From the NCBI GenBank assembly GCA_020633975.1, contig JACKCR010000002.1, positions 682,001-746,000 on the forward strand: 64,000 nucleotides of DNA, written 5' to 3'. Origin of the DNA: Candidatus Eiseniibacteriota bacterium. Its GTDB lineage: Bacteria; Eisenbacteria; RBG-16-71-46; CAIMUX01. The notes beneath the pieces were generated by a model, which did not search any database, had not been told where the DNA came from, and worked only from the letters and a program-made list of their open reading frames with translations. How positions within the stretch are numbered: position 1 is the first letter of the stretch; every line of letters begins with the position of its first letter. Below are positions 1 through 8,092 of the stretch, in pieces. A program made the position numbers and the translations under genes.

Positions 1-13
1 GACCGATTCGACC

Positions 14-730
14 GTGCCCGGCCGGACGGAGTCGGTTCTGCCCGAGTTCGTCGCGGCCCGCGCCTCGCAGACGCAGCCGGTACTGGCCGGTCTCGCGTGG
101 GGCCCGGCTCTTGCAGCGACTTCGGCAGCGGCCGCAACCGCCGACGCGTCGACGGCGGCGCTGGGTGCGGGCGCTGGTGTGGAGCTGACTCCGGCTAGGC
201 GACGCGCGGCCCAGCCCTCTCCGGCCGAACAGCCTTCGGTCGAGCTGACCCAGGCTTGGCGCAGGGCTCAGGATACGCTTGCGCCTCTGGTGGCCTCGGT
301 GGGGGACCGACTGTTCCATGCGGCGGTGCCGGCCTGTCTCTCCGCTGGCCTCGTCGTCTTGGGGCTTCACTTCGCCCCCCTCTATGTGTTCTGGTATCCG
401 ATCCTTTGCGGCGTGTTCGTCTTCGGAGTCGCGGTTTGGGGTTGGGAGGTCGGTCTCCGAGGGGAAGACGCCGCGGTCGAGCTGCTCATGGGCAGGAAGC
501 TGGAGCGGTGGGCGCAACGGGTCGAAGCCGCGGGGCGTGTGCTGCTCGGTGCAGCAGTCGGCCTCCTCCTCGCGTCGAGTGGGCGCGCGGAGGGTGGCAG
601 TGCATTCGTGGTGTCTGCATTCGGTTTGATCGTGCTAGCGACGGTGGCGTGGCGGCGTGGACTTCCGCCCTTTCTGCGGCTCTGGCTGCTAGTAGGGATG
701 GGGACGTTGCTCGGACGCTGGCTCGGGTGA
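14..730 (+). CDS. PTS mannose-family IID component, 5' end uncertain
   Basis: Probable IID membrane subunit of a mannose/fructose/sorbose-type phosphotransferase system. The last two thirds fit the family: a segment reading APLVASVGDRLF leads into hydrophobic stretches at about residues 104-125 and 128-146, then an amphipathic stretch with GWEVGLRG, and two more hydrophobic helices to the C-terminus. The Ala/Thr-rich first 75 residues look unlike IID, and the only available start (GTG at 14) sits at the window edge, so the true start may lie upstream. It precedes HPr and enzyme I by about 100 bases, which is the usual order in compact PTS clusters. In such clusters the PTS is often regulatory rather than a sugar importer; that role is inference here. 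Confidence 0.6.
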   Translation: MPGRTESVLPEFVAARASQTQPVLAGLAWGPALAATSAAAATADASTAALGAGAGVELTPARRRAAQPSPAEQPSVELTQAWRRAQDTLAPLVASVGDRLFHAAVPACLSAGLVVLGLHFAPLYVFWYPILCGVFVFGVAVWGWEVGLRGEDAAVELLMGRKLERWAQRVEAAGRVLLGAAVGLLLASSGRAEGGSAFVVSAFGLIVLATVAWRRGLPPFLRLWLLVGMGTLLGRWLG

Positions 731-836
731 ACGCGCGGCGATCCGATATCGGAAGACGGGCCGCGAACCGTCGAGGGCAGGCGGGTCGCGGTAGGCTCAG
801 GGAAGGACCGACTCGGTACGGGAGGTGTGGAGTACG

Positions 837-1106
837 ATGACGCAGCAAGAAGTCGAGGTGCGGAACTACCCCGGCATCCACGCGCATCCCGCGGGGCTCT
901 TCGTGAAGAGAGCTAGCCAGTTCGAGGCCGAGATCGAAGTCTCCAAGGGAGACATGTGGGTGAACGGCAAGTCGATCATGGGCGTGCTCATGCTCGCGGC
1001 GGAGACCGGCTCCCGACTCGTCATCCGTGCCAACGGCCCGGACGAGAAGGAAGCGGTCGCGAGCCTGGTCGAGCTGGTCGACTCGAAGTTCGGGGAGGCG
1101 AGTTGA
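837..1106 (+). CDS. ptsH: HPr phosphocarrier protein
   Basis: Small PTS phosphocarrier that takes phosphate from enzyme I at a histidine and passes it to EIIA proteins. The 89-residue protein has the active-site loop GIHAHPAGL with His15, and Ser46 in NGKSIMGV lines up with the regulatory serine phosphorylated by HPr kinase. The residue two after the active histidine is normally arginine (HARPA) but here is His17, which is unusual. The ATG at 837 is chosen because GGAGG at 821-825 is correctly placed for it; the GTG at 825 overlaps that ribosome site. The stop overlaps the TTG start of enzyme I, so the two are translationally coupled. Confidence 0.93.
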   Translation: MTQQEVEVRNYPGIHAHPAGLFVKRASQFEAEIEVSKGDMWVNGKSIMGVLMLAAETGSRLVIRANGPDEKEAVASLVELVDSKFGEAS

Positions 1107-3139
1107 AGGCACGCGCGAGCGAGAAGGTGAAGGGTACGTCCGCGAAGAAGCGTGCGTCCGCCAAGGCGTCGCCGTCGGGAAAGACCGTCCCCAAGAAGCC
1201 TGTTGCTGAGAAAGCCGTCGCCGAGAATCCCGTAGCCGAGAAGGCCAGCGTCGAGAAAGCCGTCGACGAAGAGGCCGTCGACCGAAGGGCCCGCGGCGAA
1301 GAGGCCGTCGGCGCGAAGGCCAAGCCCAAGGCCGGGGCCGAGCCGAAAGCAGGGGGTACCGACGCGCCCGTCAAGTCTCGCCGGCGAGTCGGAGCTCCGA
1401 AGGAGCTGGTGCGGCGCGGGGTGGGCGTGTCACCGGGGCTCGCATCCGGACTCGCGCTCGTCGTCCGGCCCGAGATCCTCGCTCCCGATGACCGGGTCAT
1501 CTCGGAGGACGAGGTCGAATCGGAGGTCGAACGGTTCCTCTACGCTGTCCGCCGGAGTCGAGACGAGATCGCCGCGCTCAGGGAGTGTCTCCTCGGGGAG
1601 GTGGACGACCCGGGGGTGCGGGTGCTGGAAGCGCACCTCCTCATCTTGGAAGACAAGTCGCTCCTCCAGGGAGTGCGGGAGTCGATCGAGAACGAGCGCC
1701 GTTCCGCTGCAGGCGCGCTCTTCGAGGTGCTGTCGCGCTACATCCAGACCTTGGAGCAGGCCTCCACCGAGTACTTCCGCGGACGAAGCGCCGACCTACG
1801 AGACGTTCAGACCCGACTCCTCCGGCACCTCAACGGAGGTCGCAGGGAGCGGACCTCGATCCCCGAAGGCGCGATCGTCGTGGCCGCGGACGTCTCGCCG
1901 AGTGAAGCGGCGGCGTTCGATCCCGAGCGGATCGGCGGTATCGTCGTAGACCACGGCGGCGCGACGAGCCACGCCGCGATCCTCGCCCGCGCGCGCGGAA
2001 TTCCTGCCGTCGTCGGACTTCGGGACCTTTCGCGCAAGGTGGAGACTGGAGACCTGCTCCTGGTCGACGGCGGATCGGGCCAAGTGATCGTGGACCCGAC
2101 CCCGGAAACCCGCTCGGTCTTCCTAGGAAAGATGACGAAGGCGGTGCGGGTGACGCAGCGGCTCGTTGCGACGGCCGCGGAGCCCGCGGTGACCGAGGAC
2201 GGCACCACCGTCAGCGTCTGCGCGAACATCGAGACGCGGGCGGAACTACCGACGCTCGAACGGCTCGGTTGTGACGGAATCGGTCTCTTCCGGACCGAGT
2301 ACTTCTTCCTCGAACGGAACGAACTCCCGCACGAGGAGGAGCAGTACGAGAGCTACCTCCACGTGGTGAGTGCGCTCGCTCCACGTCCCGTCACTCTTCG
2401 GGTGCTCGATGTGGGTGGAGACAAGTTCGCGGCGTTCTTCGGCCTCACCCGGAGCGAGAACCCGTTCCTCGGGGTGCGCGGAATCCGGTTCCTGCTCGAC
2501 CATCCGGAGATCCTCCGCACGCAGGTCCGTGCGGTCCTCCGCGCTGCCGTCCACGGAAACGTCCGGTTGCTCCTGCCGATGATCTCCTCGGTCGAAGAGA
2601 TGCGGGAAGTGAACCGGATCGTGGACGAAGAGCAGGTGCGGCTCAGGAAGCAAGGGCTCGACGTTCCTCCGGTGCCGCGGGGCGCGATGGTGGAAACGCC
2701 CGCGGCGGTGCTCCTGCTCGACCTCCTCGCGGCGGAGGCGGACTTCTTCTCGATCGGCTCGAACGACCTGATCCAGTACACGCTCGCAGTGGACAGGGGG
2801 AACGAGAACGTCGCCCATCTCTACGATCCGTACCATCCCGCGATCCTCCGCGCCCTACGCGACATCGTCGTGGCCGCGGATCGCGCCGATCGTCCGGTCA
2901 CCTGCTGCGGGGAGATGTCCGGTGACCTCTACGGCGTATCGATTCTGCTCGGACTCGGCTGTCTGCACCTCAGCGTGAGCCCGGCGCAGCTTCCGCGGAT
3001 CAAGGATTTGGTGCGGAGGTCGCGACTCACGGACCTGGCACGGATGATGGAGCGCGCGCTCGAGATGCCGACGTCACGCGAGGTGAAAGCGTGGGTTCGC
3101 CGGTGCGTCGATCAGATCGTGGGAGGGGACGAAGGGTGA
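1103..3139 (+). CDS. ptsI: PTS enzyme I with long Lys/Ala/Glu N-terminal extension
   Basis: Phosphoenolpyruvate-protein phosphotransferase, which autophosphorylates with PEP and feeds HPr. The enzyme core begins near residue 103 (RRGVGVSPG). The phospho-histidine is His290 in GGATSHAAILAR, the PEP-domain signatures FSIGSNDLIQYTL and CCGEMSGD follow, and the core length is normal (about 575 residues). The first ~100 residues are an added Lys/Ala/Glu/Val-rich tract with VAEKAV-type repeats that family members usually lack. The start is TTG at 1103 in a TTGA overlap with the HPr stop, with GGGAGG just upstream; a GTG slightly downstream is possible. The next gene overlaps its stop by 4 bases. 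Confidence 0.93.
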   Translation: MKARASEKVKGTSAKKRASAKASPSGKTVPKKPVAEKAVAENPVAEKASVEKAVDEEAVDRRARGEEAVGAKAKPKAGAEPKAGGTDAPVKSRRRVGAPKELVRRGVGVSPGLASGLALVVRPEILAPDDRVISEDEVESEVERFLYAVRRSRDEIAALRECLLGEVDDPGVRVLEAHLLILEDKSLLQGVRESIENERRSAAGALFEVLSRYIQTLEQASTEYFRGRSADLRDVQTRLLRHLNGGRRERTSIPEGAIVVAADVSPSEAAAFDPERIGGIVVDHGGATSHAAILARARGIPAVVGLRDLSRKVETGDLLLVDGGSGQVIVDPTPETRSVFLGKMTKAVRVTQRLVATAAEPAVTEDGTTVSVCANIETRAELPTLERLGCDGIGLFRTEYFFLERNELPHEEEQYESYLHVVSALAPRPVTLRVLDVGGDKFAAFFGLTRSENPFLGVRGIRFLLDHPEILRTQVRAVLRAAVHGNVRLLLPMISSVEEMREVNRIVDEEQVRLRKQGLDVPPVPRGAMVETPAAVLLLDLLAAEADFFSIGSNDLIQYTLAVDRGNENVAHLYDPYHPAILRALRDIVVAADRADRPVTCCGEMSGDLYGVSILLGLGCLHLSVSPAQLPRIKDLVRRSRLTDLARMMERALEMPTSREVKAWVRRCVDQIVGGDEG

Positions 3140-4215
3140 GCCTCGAACGTATGCGGGACTGGGTCTTCGAACTGCCGGACCAGATCCGGATCGGCCTCGA
3201 ACGCGCGGAGGCCCGCGGTTGGCCGGCCTCGATCCGAGAGGCGATCCCGGGCGGCTCGGCCGCCGTGTTCGTCGGCGGAATGGGTGGTTCTGCGGTATCC
3301 GCGCGCCTCTCTCGCGCGCTTCTCATCGACGCGCTCTCCGGTCCCGTCGAGATCGGGTCCGACCCGCATCTCCCCGGTTGGGTGGAGGCGGACAGTTCGG
3401 TCGGCCTCATCAGCTACTCGGGGGAGACCTGGGAAGTGCTGGCTCTCTGGGAGCAGCTCCGCGAGCGCGGAGCCTTACCCTGGGTCGTCTCCTGCGGCGG
3501 TGAACTCGCCGAGCGAGCACGTTCGGCCGGGGCTCCGTACGTCTTGGTCCCGCAGGGGTACGCTCCGCGGGCAGCGTTCGGTTGGCTCCTCTCGTCCGTT
3601 GCGCTCGCGCTCGCGGCATCCGATGGAACGGACGCATGGCGGGGCGTCGCTTCGGAGCTCGCAACCGCTGCCGATGCGCTGGCGGCGGAGAGGGAGCTCT
3701 GGCGCGCGGATGAAGTGGGACGACCGGGGCGCGACCCGAACACACTCGCGGCTGCACTCGCGGGCCGACGAGTCCTCGTTCTCGTGTCGAGGGAGTCGGA
3801 CCTCGCACTCGCCTACCGCTGGAAGAACCAGTTCGAGGAGAACGCGAAGCAAGTAACGCAGGTGGTCGCGTTCCCCGAGGCTGCCCACAACGAGATCGAA
3901 GGGTGGGCACGGCTCGGAGGGGGAGAGGTCGTCTACCTCGAAACGCCTCCGCGCACCAGCGAACCCGACCGGGTGGCCCGGGGCCGGGATGCGGCACTCG
4001 AAGCGGTGCTCGCAGTAGCGGGCGCCGCCGGACTCGGCGTCCATCGCGTGCCCGCGGCGGAGGGCGCACGCATCACCGGGTTCCTCTCTCAGGTCTTCCT
4101 CGCGGACTTCGTCTCCATCCGGATGGCTGAGCTTCGCGGAATCGACCCCGAGCCGGTGGACGTCCTCGGGTCGATCAAAGACGCCGTCCGAAGACATCTC
4201 GATCCCGGCGCCTGA
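3136..4215 (+). CDS. Bifunctional phosphoglucose/phosphomannose isomerase (SIS fold)
   Basis: Sugar isomerase of the SIS-domain family that interconverts glucose-6-P or mannose-6-P with fructose-6-P. The protein is 359 residues. The first SIS half has GGMGGSAVSA at about residues 47-57 and a SYSGETWE loop; the second half contains EENAKQ and AHNEIEGW, the catalytic His/Glu signature of the bifunctional (archaeal/Bacteroidetes-type) enzymes rather than classical Pgi. The GTG at 3136 overlaps the enzyme I stop (GTGA), linking PTS components and hexose-phosphate metabolism in one transcript. Whether both activities are present cannot be read from the sequence. Confidence 0.85.
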   Translation: MSLERMRDWVFELPDQIRIGLERAEARGWPASIREAIPGGSAAVFVGGMGGSAVSARLSRALLIDALSGPVEIGSDPHLPGWVEADSSVGLISYSGETWEVLALWEQLRERGALPWVVSCGGELAERARSAGAPYVLVPQGYAPRAAFGWLLSSVALALAASDGTDAWRGVASELATAADALAAERELWRADEVGRPGRDPNTLAAALAGRRVLVLVSRESDLALAYRWKNQFEENAKQVTQVVAFPEAAHNEIEGWARLGGGEVVYLETPPRTSEPDRVARGRDAALEAVLAVAGAAGLGVHRVPAAEGARITGFLSQVFLADFVSIRMAELRGIDPEPVDVLGSIKDAVRRHLDPGA

Positions 4216-4223
4216 CCGCTCCG

Positions 4224-4232
4224 TGCTACACT
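4224..4232 (+). promoter_or_regulatory. Putative extended -10 element upstream of ftsK
   Basis: TGC followed by TACACT (4227-4232), nine bases after the upstream stop codon and about 160 bases before the ftsK ATG. There is no recognisable -35 at the right distance. The same TGN-TAyAyT pattern recurs before other operons in this window. The rest of 4216-4391 contains GC-rich inverted repeats but no gene that I can support. Confidence 0.35.
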
Positions 4233-4391
4233 GCCGGGCACGGTCGCCGGCGGAGTCCGGCGGGGGCGCAGCCATGGATTCGGCTACGTCGCTCGCAACG
4301 GAATGACGGCGCATCGATTTTGGCCCCGTAGAGGCCGACTTCGGCGCGTGGTCGATGGGTCCGCCGGATCCCACAGGGAAGGAAAGGGATC

Positions 4392-7298
4392 ATGGCTTCG
4401 GTCTCACGAAAGCCGCTGCTCGGCGTTCTGCTGCTCGTGACGGTCGCGCTCGTCGCGGGGTCGGCGCTGTCCTCGCCGCCCTGGCCGAACTCGTCTCCGC
4501 TGCTCGGCCTGCCCCGCAACGCCTGCGGGATGATCGGCGAGTCGCTCGCGAACGTGCTCCTCGGGTACTTGGGAGCGCCGGTCACGATCGCGCTCTGGCT
4601 CGGGCTGGTCGCCCTCACGATGCGAAGCCTGATCGGGCTTCCGCGGTCTCCCTGGCTCTTCCTCCTCTGGTCCCATCTCTTCGCGTTCGTCCTCTCCGTG
4701 TTCGTCGCCGGTGTCGGGGACTCTCCGGTCTGGGGACAGGGTCCGGACACGCTTGCTCACTGGATCGCGTCCGCAGCGCTGCTAGGCCCGGTGGGTGCGG
4801 CCCTCATCACCGGAGGACTGCTGACCCTTCTCATCTTCTGGGCCGCGCCGCGCTGGACGCCGGCGCCGGTGCAGGACCGGGCGGGCGACTGGGCCGTCGG
4901 CGCTCGGGACCGGATGTCCGAGATCCCCGGTTCCGCAAGCGATCTCGCCGAGCGCGCACTGGCTGGTGCGGACGGAATCCGTGAGCGGATGCCGAGCCTG
5001 CCGCGTCCCTCGCTCGGCGCACTCTTTGCGCGTTTCCAGCGGGCCGACGATGACGTCGAGTACGAGGACGAGGTGGAGGAAGATGCCGCAACGGAACGCG
5101 AAGCGGCGACGGTCGCGGCTCGGGGCAGAGCGAAGCGGAACGCCAGCGACGCCCCGGCCGCAAAGGGCAAGCGTTCCGAATCTCGCGGCGCTTCGGCCCG
5201 AGACAGTGGCACGCGCGATAGCGCGACGCGGGACGGCGCGAGTCGCACGGCCGCCTCTCGCGGCGCCGCTGCCGGCCAGACCGCGACCCGCGACGCCGCC
5301 GCACGGGACGCAGGCACTCGCGATGCCGCCGCACGCGACAGCGCCCCGGTAGTCGTCGGTCGCTACGGCCGTCAGGACGATGCCGACGCGCCGACGGACG
5401 TCGTCGGTCGCCGCAAGTCGAGCTCGGTGCAGGTCACGCCGGAAGTCGCGGCTGCCCTTCGTTCCAAGGCCAAGCCGGAAGACGGCGTGCTCGCCGCGGT
5501 CTCCGCGGACCCGAAGGGTGCGTTCGCCGAGGAGGAGTGGGACGAAGCAGACGCCGAAGACGACGACCTCCTCGAAGACGACGAAGACGGCGAGTACGAA
5601 GACGAGGAAGAATACGAGGACGAGGAAGACGGCGAAGAGTACGAAGACGACGAAGAGTACGAGGACGACGAAGAAGAGTACGAAGACGACGAGGACGGCG
5701 AGTACGAGGACGAAGACGAAGAGGACGACGAGGAGTACGAGGACGAGGAAGACGACGAGGAGGTGACGGCCGAAGACGACGGCATCGCTCCGGTTCTCGT
5801 CCCCCGGAAGGAGGCTCCGCGCCTTCCCAAGCGTCCCAAGCGCCCCGCCAGGCGAGGTGCGTACCGTCTTCCTCCGCTCGACCTTCTCGAACCGGCCCGC
5901 CCGCGTCTCGGCACCGTCTCCGAGCAGGAGGTGATCGAGAAGAGCCGGATCCTCGTCAAGACGCTCGAAGACTTCAGCATTCAGGGCACGGTCGGCGAAG
6001 TCCACCCAGGACCTGTCATCACTCAGTACGAGTATGCGCCTGCCGCCGGCGTCCGAATCTCGCAGATCGTATCGCGCTCGGACGACATCGCGCTCAACAT
6101 GCGCGCCGCGCGAATCCGGATCGTCGCGCCGATCCCGGGGAAGGCCGCGATCGGGATCGAGGTGCCGAACCATCAGGCCGAGCACATCGACTTCCGCACC
6201 GTCCTCCAGGAGCTCGACCTCTCGGATGCCCACCTTCCGCTCTGTCTCGGCCGTGACATCCGGGGACGCGCTCAGTACGGACGTCTCGAGAAGATGCCGC
6301 ACCTCCTCGTCGCCGGTACGACCGGATCGGGGAAGAGCGTCTGCCTCAACACCTGTCTCTTCTCGCTGCTCTACAACAAGACGCCGGACGAGCTGCGTCT
6401 GCTCCTCATCGATCCGAAGATGCTCGAACTCACCGTCTACGACGGCATCCCGCACCTCCTCTGTCCGGTCGTGACGGACGCACGGATGGCGGCGCGGATG
6501 CTCCAGTGGATGGTGGGGGAGATGGAGCGTCGCTACCGGAAGATGGCGACCTTCGGTGTCCGGAACATCGAGGGCTACCACGAGAAGATGAAGGACAAGA
6601 AGGTCCAGCGCGAAGCCGAGCCGATGCCGTACATCGTCGTCGTGGTCGACGAACTCGCGGACCTCATGCTCACGCTCGGAAACGAGATCGAAACGCCGAT
6701 CGCGCGGCTCGCCCAGATGGCGCGTGCCGTCGGGATCCACCTCATCCTCGCCACCCAGCGCCCGTCCGTCGACGTCATCACCGGCGTCATCAAGGCGAAC
6801 TTTCCGGGCCGGATCGCGTTCCAGGTGGCGACGAAGGTCGACAGCCGGACCATCATCGACATGAACGGCGCCCAAGACCTCCTCGGGAAGGGAGACATGC
6901 TCTACCTCCCGCCGGGTCAGGGGAAGTGCGTCCGGCTCCACGGCTGCTTCGTCAGCGATCAGGACGCGGAGCGGCTCGTGGCCTACCTCAAGGAGATGCC
7001 GGAGCCAGAGCCGGTCTTCCGCGAGGAGATGTTGGACAAGGAGGGAGATGGTGCGGAAATCGACGACGAACTCTTCGAGGACGCCCTACGCCTCGTCGTG
7101 TTCCAGAAGCAGGCGTCGGTCTCCTTCCTCCAGCGCCGGCTCAAGGTCGGGTACTCCCGGGCAGGGCGCCTCATGGACCTCCTCGAGAGCATCGGAGCCG
7201 TCGGTCCCCACGAGGGAAGCAAGCCCCGCGAGGTGTTGGCCGACGAGTCGTTCGTCCAGGACTGGGTCTCCAAAGCGGACAGCGTTGCCGGCAGGTAG
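4392..7298 (+). CDS. ftsK: DNA translocase FtsK/SpoIIIE with acidic linker
   Basis: Septum-located ATP-driven DNA pump that clears and aligns chromosome termini during division. It is 968 residues: four membrane helices in about residues 8-152; a linker with TRDAAARD-type repeats (about 266-318); an extreme Asp/Glu/Tyr tract (about 378-461); then the RecA-like motor with Walker A GTTGSGKSV near residue 641 and Walker B VVVVDELAD near 746; and a C-terminal gamma winged helix (about 890-965) that in the family reads KOPS-like DNA. The linker is mostly Asp, Glu and Tyr where other FtsK proteins have Pro/Gln-rich sequence. The start follows a GGAAAGG ribosome site. Confidence 0.95.
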   Translation: MASVSRKPLLGVLLLVTVALVAGSALSSPPWPNSSPLLGLPRNACGMIGESLANVLLGYLGAPVTIALWLGLVALTMRSLIGLPRSPWLFLLWSHLFAFVLSVFVAGVGDSPVWGQGPDTLAHWIASAALLGPVGAALITGGLLTLLIFWAAPRWTPAPVQDRAGDWAVGARDRMSEIPGSASDLAERALAGADGIRERMPSLPRPSLGALFARFQRADDDVEYEDEVEEDAATEREAATVAARGRAKRNASDAPAAKGKRSESRGASARDSGTRDSATRDGASRTAASRGAAAGQTATRDAAARDAGTRDAAARDSAPVVVGRYGRQDDADAPTDVVGRRKSSSVQVTPEVAAALRSKAKPEDGVLAAVSADPKGAFAEEEWDEADAEDDDLLEDDEDGEYEDEEEYEDEEDGEEYEDDEEYEDDEEEYEDDEDGEYEDEDEEDDEEYEDEEDDEEVTAEDDGIAPVLVPRKEAPRLPKRPKRPARRGAYRLPPLDLLEPARPRLGTVSEQEVIEKSRILVKTLEDFSIQGTVGEVHPGPVITQYEYAPAAGVRISQIVSRSDDIALNMRAARIRIVAPIPGKAAIGIEVPNHQAEHIDFRTVLQELDLSDAHLPLCLGRDIRGRAQYGRLEKMPHLLVAGTTGSGKSVCLNTCLFSLLYNKTPDELRLLLIDPKMLELTVYDGIPHLLCPVVTDARMAARMLQWMVGEMERRYRKMATFGVRNIEGYHEKMKDKKVQREAEPMPYIVVVVDELADLMLTLGNEIETPIARLAQMARAVGIHLILATQRPSVDVITGVIKANFPGRIAFQVATKVDSRTIIDMNGAQDLLGKGDMLYLPPGQGKCVRLHGCFVSDQDAERLVAYLKEMPEPEPVFREEMLDKEGDGAEIDDELFEDALRLVVFQKQASVSFLQRRLKVGYSRAGRLMDLLESIGAVGPHEGSKPREVLADESFVQDWVSKADSVAGR

Positions 7299-8004
7299 CC
7301 CAGGGCTCGTCCGGTCGGGTGCTCCGGACCGGGCGAAGCGCCGGTTCATCCGGATTCTCGCGTCCCTGGCCGTAGGGCTAACTCTGACAGTGGGTTCGGG
7401 GGAGGCTACGCGGGCGGAGTCCGCGGACGAGACGAGTCCTGCACAAGCGGCCCTGCAGCGGGCGGCGGAACCGTTCCTTCGTCTCCACACCTTCAAGGCC
7501 GAGTTCGTCCAAACTCAAGAGTGGGTGGGAATGGACGATCCCTCCTTCTTCCGGGGCGTCCTCTATCTCGAGCGGCCCAACAAGTTCCGGAAGGAGTATT
7601 CCGAGCCTGCCGGGACCCTCCAGCTCTGTGACGGAGAGACGGTCTATACCTACGTTCCCGAGAACGAGCAGGTGCTTGCGGTTACCCTCCCGAGGGACGG
7701 CCGGGCCGACATCCTGGGCCGGATCCTGGAGGAGAGTGTCGCGCACCCGGAGGTTGCCGAGGCCGATCTCGACGGCATCGCGGTGCGCATTCTGACCCTC
7801 GACCCGCCGGACGGACTGGAGCTGGAGAGCGTACGCCTCTGGACCCGGAGCGATTCCGGTGCGATCCTTCAGTACGAGCTGAACGAGCTCTCGGGAAATC
7901 GGGACACCTACAGGCTCATCGAGACCTGGTCCGATCCGAAGCTCGATCCGAACCTCTTCCAGTTCGAGCCGCCCAAGGGCGTGCCCGTGGTCGAGGTGGG
8001 GTAG
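7285..8004 (+). CDS. lolA: LolA-family outer-membrane lipoprotein carrier
   Basis: Periplasmic carrier predicted to ferry lipoproteins from the LolCDE transporter to the outer membrane. The 239-residue protein has a signal sequence (basic KRRFIR then a hydrophobic run, cleavage near ATRAES) followed by a LolA core: HTFKAEFVQTQ, a GVLYLERPNKFRKEY strand pair and a DGETVYTYVPENEQ segment, all family hallmarks. No ATG is available; TTG at 7285, overlapping the ftsK end by 14 bases, is the best start but lacks a good ribosome site, so the first residues are uncertain. The ftsK-lolA order is common in bacteria. Confidence 0.85.
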   Translation: MPAGSPGLVRSGAPDRAKRRFIRILASLAVGLTLTVGSGEATRAESADETSPAQAALQRAAEPFLRLHTFKAEFVQTQEWVGMDDPSFFRGVLYLERPNKFRKEYSEPAGTLQLCDGETVYTYVPENEQVLAVTLPRDGRADILGRILEESVAHPEVAEADLDGIAVRILTLDPPDGLELESVRLWTRSDSGAILQYELNELSGNRDTYRLIETWSDPKLDPNLFQFEPPKGVPVVEVG

Positions 8005-8092
8005 GCCGCTCGGGCCGACCGGGCGGCCATGATGTTGTGTGCGGTTCGAGTGAACCGCTCGCTGGTCCGACCATCCATCCTAATGAGAGGTT

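Noticed and set aside
4216-4391. Small RNA gene (SRP or RNase P-like) in the gap before ftsK
   Set aside because: GC-rich inverted repeats are present, but no conserved SRP or RNase P core sequence was found; it is best treated as an untranslated leader.
4782-6941. A 719-codon - strand frame opposite ftsK
   Set aside because: Its leucine/valine/phenylalanine-rich run is the reverse complement of the Asp/Glu/Tyr repeat in FtsK, not a membrane protein.
8041-8058. GCGGTT/AACCGC stem-loop as a terminator between lolA and rimO
   Set aside because: The stem has only six base pairs with a six-base loop and no T tract; read-through from lolA into rimO is just as likely.
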